From: Forficula auricularia
Taxonomy: Eukaryota > Arthropoda > Insecta > Dermaptera > Forficulidae
Direction: 5' to 3'
Assembly: GCA_024734495.1 (NCBI GenBank)
Contig: JALMQS010000061.1
Coordinates: 8,412,286 to 8,476,285, forward strand
Length of the DNA: 64,000 nucleotides
Position 1 is the stretch's first letter; the number at the start of each line of letters is the position of its first letter. Shown here piece by piece: positions 10,650-22,839 of the stretch. The notes under the pieces were generated by a model, which searched no databases, had not been told where the DNA came from, and saw only the letters and a list, made by a program, of their open reading frames with translations. The position numbers were made by a program, and so were the translations under genes.

Positions 10650-11170
10650 TTGTAGAAATGTTGTATTCTGGGCCGATCCGAAGACTGTGACGAAAGGGCT
10701 AGAGTTGAGATAAAGAGAAAAGCCAGGGGAATGTAATTACATAGTACATAGTCCCCTTTGGTGCCCGGGGCAAACCAGTGCAGTCGACAGCGCCCACACA
10801 CACACACACGCACACACACAAAGCGAGTGAGAGAGGCAACAGGCAAAAGCCAGACGTTTGGCCTGAAGCATCATCAACACAACCATTCGCTTTCATGCAT
10901 CCGAGCATATGCTTCACTGACATCTATGTTCTAATACTGCATCTGTAATGGACCTGTAAACATACATGGGCCGGAGGCGTGGGAACGCCCAGGTGCCATC
11001 AATGTATTGAAGCTAAGTCCACTCTGCACAAATACTTGCATGCAATCAGTCGCGATCCGTCCAATTGTATATCTGTGGTATGTAGATAGATAGAGATGAC
11101 CCTCTCTCGCTCTGAACAAACAGACGTCCATCGAATAGACTGGTTGGTATTGGCCATAGATATCGATAAC
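10650..11170. other. Unique base-balanced block with a (CA)n run
   Basis: This has near-even base composition, a CA/CG run at 10796-10822 and no match to other repeats here. Overlapping minus-strand frames (10643-11131) have no recognisable domain and are inflated by the CA run. A promoter, enhancer or untranslated exon is possible but unproven. Confidence 0.35.
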
Positions 11171-12640
11171 TCCATTTACGTTGCAACGAGTTAATTAAAA
11201 AAAACAACAAGGGTGGGGTTTGTCATATTGATTAAGCCTATTGTGACGCAAACCCAATTTGAAAATACTCTATAAATTCAATTCCGGTACAAGAGTCCTC
11301 GAATACGTATTGAGTTTAAGGGGATGGAGAAATAAAGGGTGAGCACACCTTGATGGTGTAACGCGAGTGCGAGATTGACCGAACCCCTCGGCCTGAAATT
11401 CATTCATACTTTATATGTTATCATATTCATAAAATCGCAAATCAAAAAATAATTAATCTTGGTCATTTTACTCTACAAATATCATTTCTCATTTTTTTTT
11501 TTTTTATTTATTTACATCTAAAAGAAAAAAAATCGAAATCAAATAAGCTTTAATTAAAAAATAAATTTCCATGTTTTGTTAAACAAATATTGATATACGT
11601 AGTAACGTATTAATCTTTTTTTGAATTTTTTTTTTATTTATTTATTAATTTTCAAAATAAATTTGATAGGGTGTATATCTGTATATTATGTCTATATTCA
11701 TTTAGTTTTATAAAATTTATTTTTGAAAAATACTAATAAATAAATAAATATCTATATAAAACCTAACTGAAAACTTTTTTCTACTACTGGAGTGCTCCTA
11801 TCATTTACAGTCTATTTGTTCCCCTCCGGAAAAACTATCTTTGACTGCCAGCTAAATAAGCTAACCGTAAGATATGTGTGGATTGTTCACTCACCGTTAA
11901 AATTAAGAAGGCCGCTATTATAATTTTCTTTAGAACTAAAAATTTTGGTTCTTCTATTTCTGAATTTGAAAAGTTCTGAGGTTTCGAAGGTCACAAATGA
12001 ACCCTTATTCGAATTGATTTCCATTACATATGTATTTAAAATTGTTTAATAGGGCTAGTTGGTCTACAATTATTAGGCAATTACTACAATTATATAAGAA
12101 AAACAAATTTATGATGAATTATAGTTCAATATATAACACAAACAAAAACAAGGCAAAGAAATCAATCAAAAGAAATTAATGATGAGATATACGAGTATAT
12201 ATCTTCAACGCCAGCATTCCTAATCAACATACATTTAATGTATAAATTCATTATAAAAAGAGAAACCTAAGAAAACTTATTTTTATTTCTACCTTAACAG
12301 ACTTTGTAAAGCTTTATTTTTAAAACTAATTTTATGATACTTGGTAAATTAAAATAAAGCGGTCAAGTATAAGTCGGACTTACATACCGAGAGTTTTTAT
12401 CTAATATTGTAATTATTATTATTATTCAATATAAATAAAAACGTATTATAAAAAATTTATTAGAAATACTTAATTTTTTTCTTGTACATATTATCGAATT
12501 ATCTAATGGGAATTGAATCAGGACCAGTGGTGTGCATTTACCCTCTCAGGTATCCTCAATCAGTACAAAAACACATTAATAAAGAGAAAATATTTCCAAT
12601 AGAATTTCTGTATGAATAACAAAAAAAAGAGATATCAAAA
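11171..12640. other. AT-rich non-coding sequence
   Basis: Homopolymer T runs and TTTA runs (11495-11515, 11630-11650, 11740-11755) and a short base-balanced patch at 11290-11400. I see no gene or transposon end. Confidence 0.4.
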
Positions 12641-12648
12641 GCGTTTAG

Positions 12649-13178
12649 CAGGGCTGTCCAACCCAAGCAAAATTATAACCTCAACTATATAAGATAAACA
12701 AAATAATGAAGTTTGGAATATTTAAAAATTCTTCTTCTTCTCATATTTTCATTTTCTCAAATATTTATTATTTCAGTAATTTATATGCTACGACACTAAC
12801 CAAGTCTATAGTTATATCATACAAGGAGACAAGAAATTGGAGTTATCTAGAACAATCACAATTAATTGATAATTTCTCTTCTGGACTAAAACTTGTCAGG
12901 ACTTGTCTTTTAGATCTTTGCACGTTCTTACATGTCAATAGATAATGGATAGACAGAGATTATTATATCCGTGACTCTTTTAAAAAATAAACAAGGACGT
13001 AAAGTAAAATTAGAAGCTCACTATGAGCTAAAAAAATAATAAAGTACTTATTTCTAAATTATTAACTATCTTTTTTGAATAACAAATATCAATAGAATTA
13101 TAATATATTATCCGCGGCCCGAGACAATTTGTTTTCTTCAAATGTGGCCCGTATAAGCCACAAAGATGGACACCCCTG
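12649..13178 (+). mobile_element. hAT non-autonomous element (CAGGGCTGTCCAACC family), copy 1
   Basis: The left end CAGGGCTGTCCAACCC and the right end (complement CAGGGGTGTCCATC) are short inverted repeats of the Charlie-like hAT type, with GCGGCCCG/GTGGCCCG blocks just inside the right end. At 530 bp it is too short for a transposase. An internal ATATTTATTATTTCAGTAAT block is shared with copies at 15530-16304 and 46288-46950. The open frame at 12706-12945 is internal sequence of this repeat. Confidence 0.75.
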
Positions 13179-13187
13179 GTCTAAAGT

Positions 13188-13345
13188 CTGGATCATAACA
13201 ATAAAATTGGCGTTCTGAGTGAAAATTCTATTTTTAGGGTTTCGCACAAATACCGTACGTATATATATTATAGTGTCGCCACAATGTATGACCGTCTATC
13301 TGTCAGAGCGTTCTGGCCCTTAAAATAAATAGGGTAAAAATTTAA
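13188..13345 (+). repeat. Fragment of GGGTTTCG...GTCTGTCAGAGC repeat
   Basis: A TTTTTAGGGTTTCGCACAAA start followed by GTGTCGCCAC and GTCTATCTGTCAGAGCG. Two diverged relatives lie at 30712-30790 and 32600-32700. The arrangement resembles a repeat widespread in arthropod genomes, but I cannot assign it to a class. Confidence 0.5.
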
Positions 13346-13573
13346 AATTTATAAGCTATATGTATTCATTTTCCAGCAAATCCAAAATATATTAGTATCA
13401 AAATTTTTTATCTAATGATCATTTTGGGACTGGTCTAATTGTATGTGGGGTCCAAAATAAAGAAATATATTTTTTTATCATAAAATAATTATAAAGTACC
13501 CAGCTAAGATCTTTTAATATAGAATTAGATTTAATTTTTTGAATTTATTTCACTTTAAAATGACTGTGTGAAA

Positions 13574-15182
13574 TAACTCAGAATTGGCCGTTTATATGCG
13601 ATTTTTGTATCAGCTTAATTTCATTCAAATACTTGGGTTAAAATTTTGAAAAATTCCACAATTACTCTCATTTACTCTTTATTTACGACAAATAAGAACA
13701 AATTTGATATCTTATGTATTTTGGAAGATATGATTGTTTGTTTTAGGGCACTTAGCATCTCTCTCACAGCGTCAATTTAAATTTAAATAATTATTTCATT
13801 TTACTTAAAGATACGTTTACAGAAATATCTCAGACCCCATTGTAAAAAATACTATTTATTTTCTGACTCCCAAAAATTTGATAATCTCAAAATAATCAGC
13901 TAATGGAAATTTTAAAACGATTTTTCACTTCGGGGTAAACTACCCTTTCCAATTACTGAATTCGACTCGGAAATTTTGATAATCTATGTTTATTTTTTGC
14001 TTTAATATATATAATAATATAATCAAAGAAATATTTATAGATTTTTATTAAGTTTGTTGAAAATTAATTGGATTTTTAATTAGCCCAGGTATTCTAGTAC
14101 TCATGGCAGAAATAATTACTAAATATTGATGTCCAAAATAGGATTATTCTAATTTTAAAATGATTAACCATGATGTGTACTAGGCTCTGAGTATTTTGTT
14201 GTGTAAGCATTTAGAGGATTTTTTTTGTTTCCTATTTTCAAAATATCTCACCAACGGCTAAAACTATTTCGATAAAAAAAAAATGATCGAATTACCTCGT
14301 TTCAGTTTACAATAAAACCTCGTATAGTGAACATTTATATTTTTAAAGATATTAATTATTTTGTCAAAATATCTGTTAGTGATTGTGTGGTTGGGTAGTG
14401 TAGATATTTAACCAGTAATAGGTGATCATAAGACCTGAAGAATTGTATTTGATTTAGTAAATTTGTGATGGAATTTATTACAATTTGATGAATTAGACAT
14501 TACTTATTTTATTTATTAAATATTTATTTAAAAATTTATTCTTCTAAAATGTTGATTTTTAATTAATGGTGAAAAGTTAAGTGAAAATCATGGGATGCAC
14601 ACGCTAGTTTTTTAAAAAAATCTCAAATGAATTGGGCATTTCTTGAATAGGTTTTTAATTTGTCTGGAATTATTTTCCTTTCTGATATCTAATCAAGTAA
14701 CGGGATTCTTTTCACTTTTCTCTTTTTTTGTACTTGAAATGCATTTATTTCATTCCGAGTCGTCCAGCCATCGAGGCAAGTGCTTAATCGTTGTCTTTTC
14801 TGGGTTTTCGCTTTTTGGGCATTTTTAATGACTACTAACTGCATTGGGGAGAATTGTTCAAACCTTCATGTACAGAGAGAGAAGGTAAACATTTAAATAA
14901 CATTTTTTTAATCTATCTTTCGGATAATTTAGTGTTTCCTAAAATAAAAATCATCATATCTACATAATATTATATTAATAATGCAATATAATTAAAATGA
15001 GAAAATTATTATAAATACATACTCTGTTGCTAAATAATTCTGAAATACAAGGCCCCTTTTTTAGAATTAATTGGAGTAAGAGTGTTAAGTTTTTCAAAAA
15101 CTCAGCTAGAGCTGCCGAACTAATCAATTTAAATAATAAATAACATTTAAATAATATAAGTACTATTAAAAATTTATTTTTA
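13574..15182 (+). repeat. Long dispersed repeat, copy A
   Basis: Almost all of this stretch recurs at 33770-35812 with roughly 90% identity by eye, in the same orientation. Examples are AACTCAGAATTGGCCGTTTA at the start and TTCATTCCGAGTCG...CAGCCATCGAGGCAAGTGC near 14750-14780. Copy A contains an extra segment (about 14225-14460). Part of that resembles the inner portion of the ACCATAC-ended repeat (AACGGCTAAAACTATTTCGA), and its AATAAAACC...GTGAAC block occurs in copy B after 35812 instead. No terminal repeats or coding domain are visible. The frame at 14643-14828 is inside it. Confidence 0.6.
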
Positions 15183-15529
15183 GTTTTCTTTTTTATAAAA
15201 TAAGAAGAAATTGAAAAATCTCGTCAAAAATTTTCAAAGAATAACAAACAATTTTCTATTTTAAATTTGAAAAAATATATTAAGATTTCTAAAAAATAAT
15301 CACAATTTTGTATATTTTGAGTCTATTTTTATTAAAATATTTTACTTGCAAACTTTCTCATTGAATATATAGAAGACATTGAACTGAAGAAAAATTTTAA
15401 AATGTCTCTTTATTAAAATTTTATAAAGATTATCTACTTAGAATAAATATTCCTGGATTCGTATTTATTCCCTTTTTGGAAATATGAATTTACATATACG
15501 TAAAGTTTTTCAAGAATACAACTCACTAA

Positions 15530-16304
15530 AACCAAAATTAAAAGCTCAACTACATATATCAGAAGTTTAATATATTTAAAAATTATTCATTTTCATTTTC
15601 TAAAATATTTATTATTTCAGTAATTTAAATTTTTTAAATTCCTAAATTATTTAAATAAACAAAATCCTGAGAGAAAAGAACTCAAAGATTATTATTTATT
15701 TATTTATTTATTTAGCTGTTTAGCTAGTTTTCCGGACAAGATGTCCAATACAGAAAAAGAAACATATACAGGATAAAATATTAAAACAATATGGATATAA
15801 TGAAATAACAGATAGGTATCAGAGAGAAAAAACAAACTTATTACACTGAAGTGGTTTTTACAATGTGGCTGATGGTTTTAAGATGATTTTTTTGAGTTGA
15901 TGAGGAGTTGTGCTGGATTGGTCGAGTGTTTATTTGCTAGTGTTTGAATTCTGTCAATGGCGTTGGTTTTACCGAAGTTAGTCGAGTGATGTGGAACTAC
16001 AAACATATCTTGGGATCTCGTGCTATGTGATGGGATTCTAAAATTTAGCTTAGATAGAATTTTTGGACACACGATTTTCCCAGAAATAAGTTTAAGCAGG
16101 AAGGAAATGTCATTGTAATCACGTCGTTGTTCCATTATGCTATGGAATGTTGTTTTTGTCATGGTGGATATGATTATTCTACATTATTAACTATCTTTTT
16201 AAATTAACAAACATTAATAGAATTAATATATTTTATCTAGAAGCCCAAGACATTTTTTTTTCTTCAAATATGGCCCATGTCACCCAAAAGGTTGGACACC
16301 GCTG
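15530..16304 (+). mobile_element. hAT family (CAGGGCTGTCC) copy 2, interrupted by a LINE
   Basis: The right end (GGTTGGACACCGCTG, 16290-16304) and the internal ATATTTATTATTTCAGTAAT block match copy 1. The left terminus is missing. A LINE 3' fragment (15694-16171) splits it. Confidence 0.6.
15694..16171 (-). pseudogene. LINE 3' end fragment (jockey/I type), minus strand
   Basis: The minus-strand frame 16162-15878 encodes NDISFLLKLISGKIVCPKIL, NFRIPSHSTRSQDMFVVPHH, STNFGKTNAIDRIQTLANK. This is the conserved post-polymerase region of jockey/I-type LINEs, here without stops until SKKSS. After the stop come about 170 bp of 3' untranslated sequence and a (TAAA)n tail (15697-15715). GATTATT at 15687-15693 and 16172-16178 is a plausible 7-bp target duplication. 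It is a 5'-truncated retrocopy and fairly young, because the frame survives. Confidence 0.8.
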
Positions 16305-16365
16305 TTGTAAAGCAAATTGCTTCTTAACAAACAAGAAAGAGCTCGTTTTTGGCCTTCCTTATATA

Positions 16366-17679
16366 GGGTGTTTTTATTGAGGTAGAACTTTAAGTTGGCA
16401 TCACTTTTTTAACTGGCGGCCATTTGTCAGCTGTCAAGTGATTAATATTTAGTTTGGTTTGCCATTTCGTCATGAACAGGTTGACAAAAGAACAACGCTT
16501 GCAAATCGTGCAAATTTATTTCGAAAATAATGGTTCAGTTCGCGAAGTTTACCGCAAGCTCCGTCCATTTTATGGTCGACATAATCGTCCATCAGAGCAA
16601 TTAATTCGGTTAACCATGGATCGTTTTCGCACTACGTTTACTCTATGTGATAATACGCATCCGCAGGAGCGTCGAACAGTGCGCACCGAAGAAACAATTG
16701 CCGCTGTAGAGCAAAAGTGTTGAAGAGGATCAGAATGAATCGATTCGCCACCGTGCGCAGCAATTGGAGCTTTGTCCATCAGCTTTACTGGAAGATTTTG
16801 CGCTTAAAGATCTTGGCTTGCGACCTTACAAGATCCAGCTTGTGCAAGAATTAAAACCGCGAGACCATGCAATGCGTCGTGATTTTGGTGTATGGGCCGA
16901 AAATGAGATTGATCTCGATGCTGATTTTCATCGCAAAATTTTGTTCAGTGATGAGGCTCATTTTTGGTTGAATGGCTGCGTCAACAAGCAAAATTACTGC
17001 ATTTGGAGTTGAAGAATCCACATGAGACCCTTGAGACGCCATTACATCCACAAACTGACTGTTTGGTGTGCTCTATGGGCTGGTGGAGTCATTGGGCCAT
17101 ACTTCTTCCGAAATAATGCTGGAGAGTCAGTTACCGTTAATGGAGACCGGTATGGAAGCCGCTGATAACCGACTATTTTAGATTCCGAATTGGATGGCAT
17201 GAATGTGGATGAGTTGTGGTTCCAACAAGAACGGCGCTACATGCCACACAGCGCACGTCACAATCGATTTATTGAAGGAAACATTCGATGAGCGCATAAT
17301 TTCGCGGAATGGACCTGTCGGTGCAAGCCGCGAATCGTGTGATTTGACACCATTGGATTATTTTCTTTTGGGGATATGTGGAAGTCGCTCGCCTACGCCA
17401 ACAAACCAAGAAACGTTAGGGGACTTGGAAGCCAGCCAACATTCGTGGCGTTGTTGCCACATATACGGCCCCTATGCGCATATGCTCGAAAAAGTGGTTG
17501 AAGAATTGGACCTGTAGAGTTGGATTTATTCGAGCCAGCCGCGGCGACACATGCCGAAATCATATTTAAACATTAATACAGCATAAATTAATCCGCCAAT
17601 AAGGCCAAAGTTGATGGACATTAAAACGATTTTCTTGTGTTTTATTCCATTCAAAGTTCTACCTCTAAAAAACGCCCAT
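16366..17679 (+). pseudogene. Decayed mariner-like element with transposase relic
   Basis: The inverted ends share GAGGTAGAACTTT, with TA flanking the left end, and the length (1.3 kb) is right for an intact IS630-Tc1-mariner element. The transposase runs in three frames. First, 16484-16720 holds an N-terminal helix-turn-helix (LTKEQRLQIVQIYFENNGSV) and RRTVRTEETIAAVE. Second, 16764-17010 holds LGLRPYKIQLVQELKPRDHA and FSDEAHFWLNG, with the first catalytic Asp. Third, 17203-17517 holds GATCHTAHVTIDLL and SCDLTPLDYFL. A single-base shift lies within the second catalytic Asp motif (TTCCAACAAGAACGGC near 17219), and several further shifts and stops exist. The protein would be about 340 residues, so this copy is inactive. 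Confidence 0.88.
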
Positions 17680-18780
17680 TATATTCCACGCTCAAAGACT
17701 TTCGGTTAAAAGAGAGATTAAATAATATTTATTGTTTCTTACAAGTTTTCACTTGAATATTAAACAAATGAGATTTATTGAGAGGTGAGTAAAATCGTTT
17801 TTTATCTTTTATTAACGATTTATTTATTTATTGGATAAATACATATTAATAACAAATAGAGTTTTTTGAAAAATGAATGCTAATTTCATTTCATACAAAT
17901 TTCATATTTTACTAAGTACATATTAGGCGCTGAGTAAAATAAAAGAATGATATGCAAAATAGATGCAAATTATTATCTTTATCTCTAATTATTCAGAAAT
18001 TATAAATATTTGAAGACCCCTGTAGCGGCCGGATAGAAACATGTTGAAAATATGGCTTTTCATGATTTGAATAATAATGATATATATTTTTTAAGCAAAT
18101 TTTGAAAAAAAATTATTATATTCGTATATATATATATATTCATAAATAATAATCATATTACATATTCAAATTTACTTAACATAAAAATCGTCTAGAATGT
18201 AAAATGTCGCTTGTCAACAGCAAATATTGTTTTTCAATTGTTTTGATATATTTTCGGATAATGACGGACGTCAATGTCTTGAAAAAGATTTCGGCAGTTT
18301 TTTAGAAGCCTATACTTGACGTTTCCTTGATCTACTCCATTTTGCTTTGAACAGATTCGGGCGATTTTTCACGCCCTTTTCTAGCTCTTGAATATTGTGA
18401 TGTGCAAAGTGGAATAAGAGAGGAGAAAATTCTGCCGACATTTTCACAAGCTTGTTTGAATTTTCTTTTTCTTTCTATCGAGAAATGTTATTGAATTTTT
18501 TTTTCATTTACTAGCATAAAATAAGTAATTATTCATTTAAATGTATTTAATTAATTTCTAAATTACAAAATAATTACTAGTATGAATTTCGCAAACACAA
18601 TAATTTTATTTTTATTAGGTATACTTGGTACCTAATTTTCTCTCTATCATGAATAACAAAAGGAGGGATAAAAAATTCCAGATCAATTATAAAGCAAGGA
18701 AAATTAAGAAATTATTTATAATTTAAACTGCTATTAATTGATTATCAAATCGGCTTTATTATCTTAGTATATAAAAAGAG
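17680..18780. other. AT-rich sequence with a base-balanced patch
   Basis: No gene recognised. A patch at 18240-18450 is less AT-rich and contains no repeat known from elsewhere in the window. A (TA)n run lies at 18126-18141. Confidence 0.35.
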
Positions 18781-19036
18781 AAGGTGATGTTTCATCATTC
18801 ATTCATCTATCTACGGACAGCCTAAAGTGCTTGACCTAGAAAGATGAAATTTGGAGTGTATATTCTTTTAGCGATTTATGGGATTTTTTGAAATTCGAAC
18901 CCTAAAAGGGAGAAAGGGCTCCAAAATGTGTTTTTAGAGTTTTTCAAGATCTCTTAAACCAGAAAAGATATAGGGAGTGGAATGCAGGGGTGGGGTGCAG
19001 GGGGCCCGTGGTGGGGGTGGGGGCTCCAGGGGGCGT
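18781..19036 (+). repeat. Dispersed repeat with G-rich core
   Basis: Begins with a CATCTATCTACGGACAG block and ends with a G-rich, C-poor tract (18955-19035) finishing CTCCAGGGGGCGTATG. The G-rich core is of the same type as the complement of 1610-1790 and as 25385-25525. Confidence 0.5.
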
Positions 19037-19037
19037 A

Positions 19038-19565
19038 TGAAGTATTTTTTACATATGATATTTTTTATATGTATGACCTATGCGACAGCTAGTCAAATAA
19101 TAAATCTTTTCTCTCTCCATTAGAAGAGAATTAATTCACTTCTAATTTGTCTAATGAAAAATTCCAAATGCCACTATAAATATTTTCTTTCTAAAGAGAT
19201 AATATAGCAATAAATAAATAAATAAATAATCACAGGAATAATAAACAAACCGTTCTATATTGAGGTTGTTTTAAACGATCGATTACAAATTGAATTGACC
19301 CTAACTAAAACTCCTGAGATTACTAATTGAGATAGGAATGAAGATTTATTTTACTTGTATATATCCAGATTATCTCTGAAATCTCATTTAATAAAATGTT
19401 TTTTATGTTAGCTTGCATTTTTTGTCTTTTTCTCTTTCCCACCCTATTATAATACACTTTATCCCCTGCCTTATTAGAATTCTGAAATAGTGTATTATTA
19501 GTTTTCTAATTACTAATACGATGAAGTATTTTTTACATATGATATTTTTTATATGTATGACCTAT
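19038..19565. repeat. 45-bp identical direct repeat flanking 438 bp
   Basis: A 45-bp stretch starting ATGAAGTATTTTTTACATAT and ending GTATGACCTAT occurs identically at 19038-19082 and 19521-19565. The first copy abuts the G-rich repeat. Identity over 45 bp in decaying DNA implies a recent event. Confidence 0.85.
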
Positions 19566-20190
19566 ATCTGTGTTTTTTATGAATTTTAATCGAATAAGCA
19601 AAAATTAGTTAATTGACTAAAAATTAAATGTTTTTTTGAAGTCGATATTTCTAAGTAATCTCTACGATTTATTAAACATAGTTTTCAAAAATATCATCGT
19701 CTAAAAAATATAATATTAAGGTTGCAACAATTATCAATAAACCATGGGAGAGGACACGTCAAGAAAATGTTAATTGATTCATAAAGAATAATTGAAAAAT
19801 TTCTTCTAAAGATAAATATTTTTAATAATTCCGATTATATTTTTAAGATAAATTTATATTCAATTAAAAAACTTTTTTATTGAGCAATTGGAGAATTAGA
19901 CCCAGTAAATTAATTAAAACACTTTCAAAAATAAATATTTTATAAGACAATATATTAAATGTTAAAAATATATTTTTTTAAATTGATTAAAAGTAAACAC
20001 TAGAAAATGTTAACTAATTTTATAATTTATTTGTAACATTTCTTATAAATCAAGTTAACTAGTGAAAATTAGACTACTACTACTATTTTTTTTATCTCTA
20101 ACCTTATATTATTGTACATATATTTGATATTTAGCTGGTTGTCAAAGATATCAGGCTCTTTGACCCTTAATCTTCTATCTAACATATGTT
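19566..20190. other. AT-rich non-coding sequence
   Basis: Nothing recognisable beyond A/T runs. Confidence 0.4.
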
Positions 20191-20299
20191 TTAGAGCAGT
20201 GTTTTCCAACGTAGGACCCCACGCACCAGGGGGGAGGGGAATTTGGTTGTTAAGGGGGGCAATCTAAAAATGGGCTAGTTATAAAAATCTACATAATTA

Positions 20300-20815
20300 A
20301 ATTGAAAAGTTTTTGTTTTGCCGAGAGTAGCAGAGTTGTTGAATCACAAAGAGAAACAAAGAGGTTGTCTTCTGCTTGCAAATAAACATACACACCTATA
20401 TATCTAAATGATATATCTGTATATATATATATATATTATTTATTTGTTTGAGACTATAGTTCCGAAGGCTTGGCCCTCATCATCAGTCTTTTTAATTATA
20501 AATATTATGTTTTTCATTAAAACAGCATCACGTGGATATTGAAAAAGTTTTTCTTTCTTCTAAACTGAATAGCCAGGTAGAATTTAAAAAAAAATTTGGC
20601 TATTCAGTTTAGAAGAAAAATTTTTTTCAATATCCACGTGATCTGTTTTAATAAAAAAATATTTATAATTAAAAAGACTGATGATGAGTGCAAGCCTTCG
20701 AAACTATAGTCTCAAACAAATAAATATATATATATATACAGATAAATCATTTCGATATATAGGTGTGTATATTTATTTGCATCAAACAGAAGACAACCTC
20801 TTTGTTTCTCTTTGT
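20300..20815 (+). mobile_element. Fold-back family 1, best copy, with 12-bp target duplication
   Basis: Two arms of about 240 bp (20346-20585 and 20595-20815) are near-perfect reverse complements. A one-sided tail of about 46 nt with TTTTGCCGAGAGTAGCAGAG precedes the left arm. TCTACATAATTA flanks both sides (20288-20299 and 20816-20827), a 12-bp target duplication. Both arms carry an outward-reading hammerhead-like core. In the right arm CTGATGA is at 20678, GAAAC at 20700 and GTC at 20709-20711. In the left arm, on the minus strand, GGAAC replaces GAAAC. No protein is encoded. I interpret it as a non-autonomous Penelope-like or retrozyme-like element; this is inference. Confidence 0.85.
20676..20729 (+). 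ncRNA. Hammerhead-like ribozyme candidate, family 1
   Basis: Order: ATATTTAT (stem I outer, 20659-20666), AGA, CTGATGA (20678-20684), T, an imperfect stem II (GAGTGC against GCCTTC), GAAAC (20700-20704), TATA, GTC (20709-20711), TC, then ATAAATAT pairing with the outer stem I strand. ACTATAGT around the GTC is self-complementary, so stem III can form within one molecule (two pairs, four-nt loop) or between two molecules. One extra T lies between CTGATGA and stem II compared with the canonical core. Confidence 0.5.
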
Positions 20816-20959
20816 TCTACATAATTAGTTATCCATAAGAATTCATTTTTAGAATTTAAAAATTATGTATAATATGATACATAGGGGGCATGAGAATTTT
20901 AGAAAGGTGACATTGTACAAAAAAGGCTGCGAAACACTGCTTTAGGTTCCTCAGTCATG

Positions 20960-22410
20960 TACCATTCTTTTCCAAAGATGCTCCATTATTATGATAATAC
21001 TACGTATAATATAAAAATAATGAAATGGAACAAAAATATTTAAGGAAAAAACAAAGATATGAATCTGAAATCTGAGTCTTTAATCCACTTTTAATTGATT
21101 TTTTTCACAAAATCCAAGTGAAATGTAAATTAAAAACAACTGAGAGACGGAGATAAATGGCTGTTTGATGACTTCTTACTCATTTGAATAGACTAATCCT
21201 ACCCCTTCTTTCTTTAACAATCTCATCTCTTTTTTTTTAAATTAAACCAAATCTTCAAGTTGAAATTTCTTTAAGAGTTTGGGATTGATAAACCTTTTTT
21301 TTTTTGTATCAATTTGAAACCATTTTAACTTATTTTTCTTTCAATGACACTTTTTAACTTTCTAAGCACCTACAAATGAATATATATCGGGTAAAATATA
21401 TATTTTTCAAATCAGCGCGGTCAAAATAATTCTTGTTGACGTATCAATTATTCTTTGATATATTAATGAGAAAATTAAAATTTATTTTATATCGGGTAAG
21501 TAATTCTTCATTTTTTAAATGAAATTAAAATTACTTGATCACGTCCTGAAAAGTTGGCTTAATTAAGTGATTGATCATTAGAAGACCCGAATGATAATAC
21601 CCAGTAATTTTAAATTATATATATATATAAACACTTTTCTTAGGCGGATTTTTAGTTAGAAGACTCTTTTAACCTTTAACTATTGATGCCTCCAACCTAC
21701 TTTAATTATTTAACCATCCTAATTAGGCAAAACTATTTTTTTCCTATCTTTTGAACTCTTACTTTATTTACGTTTGAAAAATATACCACTGGTATAATTT
21801 ATTTATTACTTCCATTATGATAGATATACGATGGGAAATGTAATTACTATAATTATAACGATTTTCTCTGAAGGCCCTATTTCAAAATAATAATAATGAC
21901 CATGAAAACTCTGTAGTGAAACCTTGTAGCTACCCTTATTTTTCATAATTATTGTAATAAAAAAGATATATTCTAATAATATACCTAATCTGTACAAGAA
22001 AAATGGAAAAACATGGATACTTAAAGTAAAAAAAAAAAAATTATAATTGATGAAATTTCAAAGTGCTATATTAAATTGATTCAGTTACATTTTTAGACTG
22101 ACTAATTTATTTTTATATGCTATTAATTTTCAAGTATCATATTTCATTTTATATAAATTTATTAATAATTATCAATTTTTGCTAATTTTCAAATAATTTG
22201 ATTATATTGTAATTAAATATAATAGAATAATTATAATGCAAATTATTTAATTATATATTTTTAATAATGATATTAATTATTAAAGCTCTCCACAACACTT
22301 ATTTAAGAGTTAATAGACAGAGTTTCTGAGTTTTCCTGACCAAAGGCTATAATTATCAAGTCTCCTGCTTTATCAGACCATTTTAAATTTTTTAATGATT
22401 GAGAAGCCAT
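20960..22410. other. AT-rich non-coding sequence
   Basis: No domain, terminal repeat or RNA gene is recognisable. The minus-strand frame 21815-21997 is low-complexity. Confidence 0.4.
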
Positions 22411-22555
22411 TGTAGTCAGTGGCGTAACTATAACGATTGAGGCCCGTAGCAAATTCATCGGATGGGGCCCTCCCGCAATGTAAAGAAGCTAAACCAAGTG
22501 TAGTTTCTGTTTAATATTTTTAATAAAGTACGTACAAACGTTACTATTATACAAA

Positions 22556-22660
22556 TTTAGGGAACGCGATGTTGGTTTATAGTGAAACATTGTTAAAATT
22601 AAATTAGGTTGGAGTTGGTGGTGTTTCACAAGGAAAAAATTAGTATTACTATTATAATTA
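22556..22660 (+). repeat. Tail and arm start of fold-back family 3
   Basis: The TTTAGGGAACGCGATGTTGG block, GTTTATAGTGAAACAT and GGTGGTGTTTCACAAGG match the one-sided tail and arm start at 53138-53230. No second arm follows, so this copy is truncated. Confidence 0.6.
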
Positions 22661-22839
22661 TTGTATCATTTTTCGTTTATTTTCTAGTAACTTTTAATTT
22701 AAATAGCGTATTGGATTGAAATAACAATTTTATTTTTAGTCAAAATTTTAATTATTAAAAATCCTTTTTTAGGATTTTCTGTTCAGCAAAAGTTTTAATG
22801 ACAACATAAAAGTTCAATTTTTTTTTTATAATGATACTG

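Larger units (their letters stand above)
20197..20939. mobile_element. hAT-like element hosting a fold-back
   Basis: The left end CAGTGTTTTCCAACGT and the right end (complement CAGTGTTTCGCAGCC) form short inverted repeats. The flanks TTTTAGAG and CTTTAGGT agree at five of eight positions. Without the inserted fold-back (20300-20815) it is only about 220 bp. Confidence 0.6.

Noticed and set aside
10643..11131. Three overlapping minus-strand proteins
   Set aside because: Frames overlap each other, include a translated CA microsatellite and show no domain; the block may be regulatory instead.
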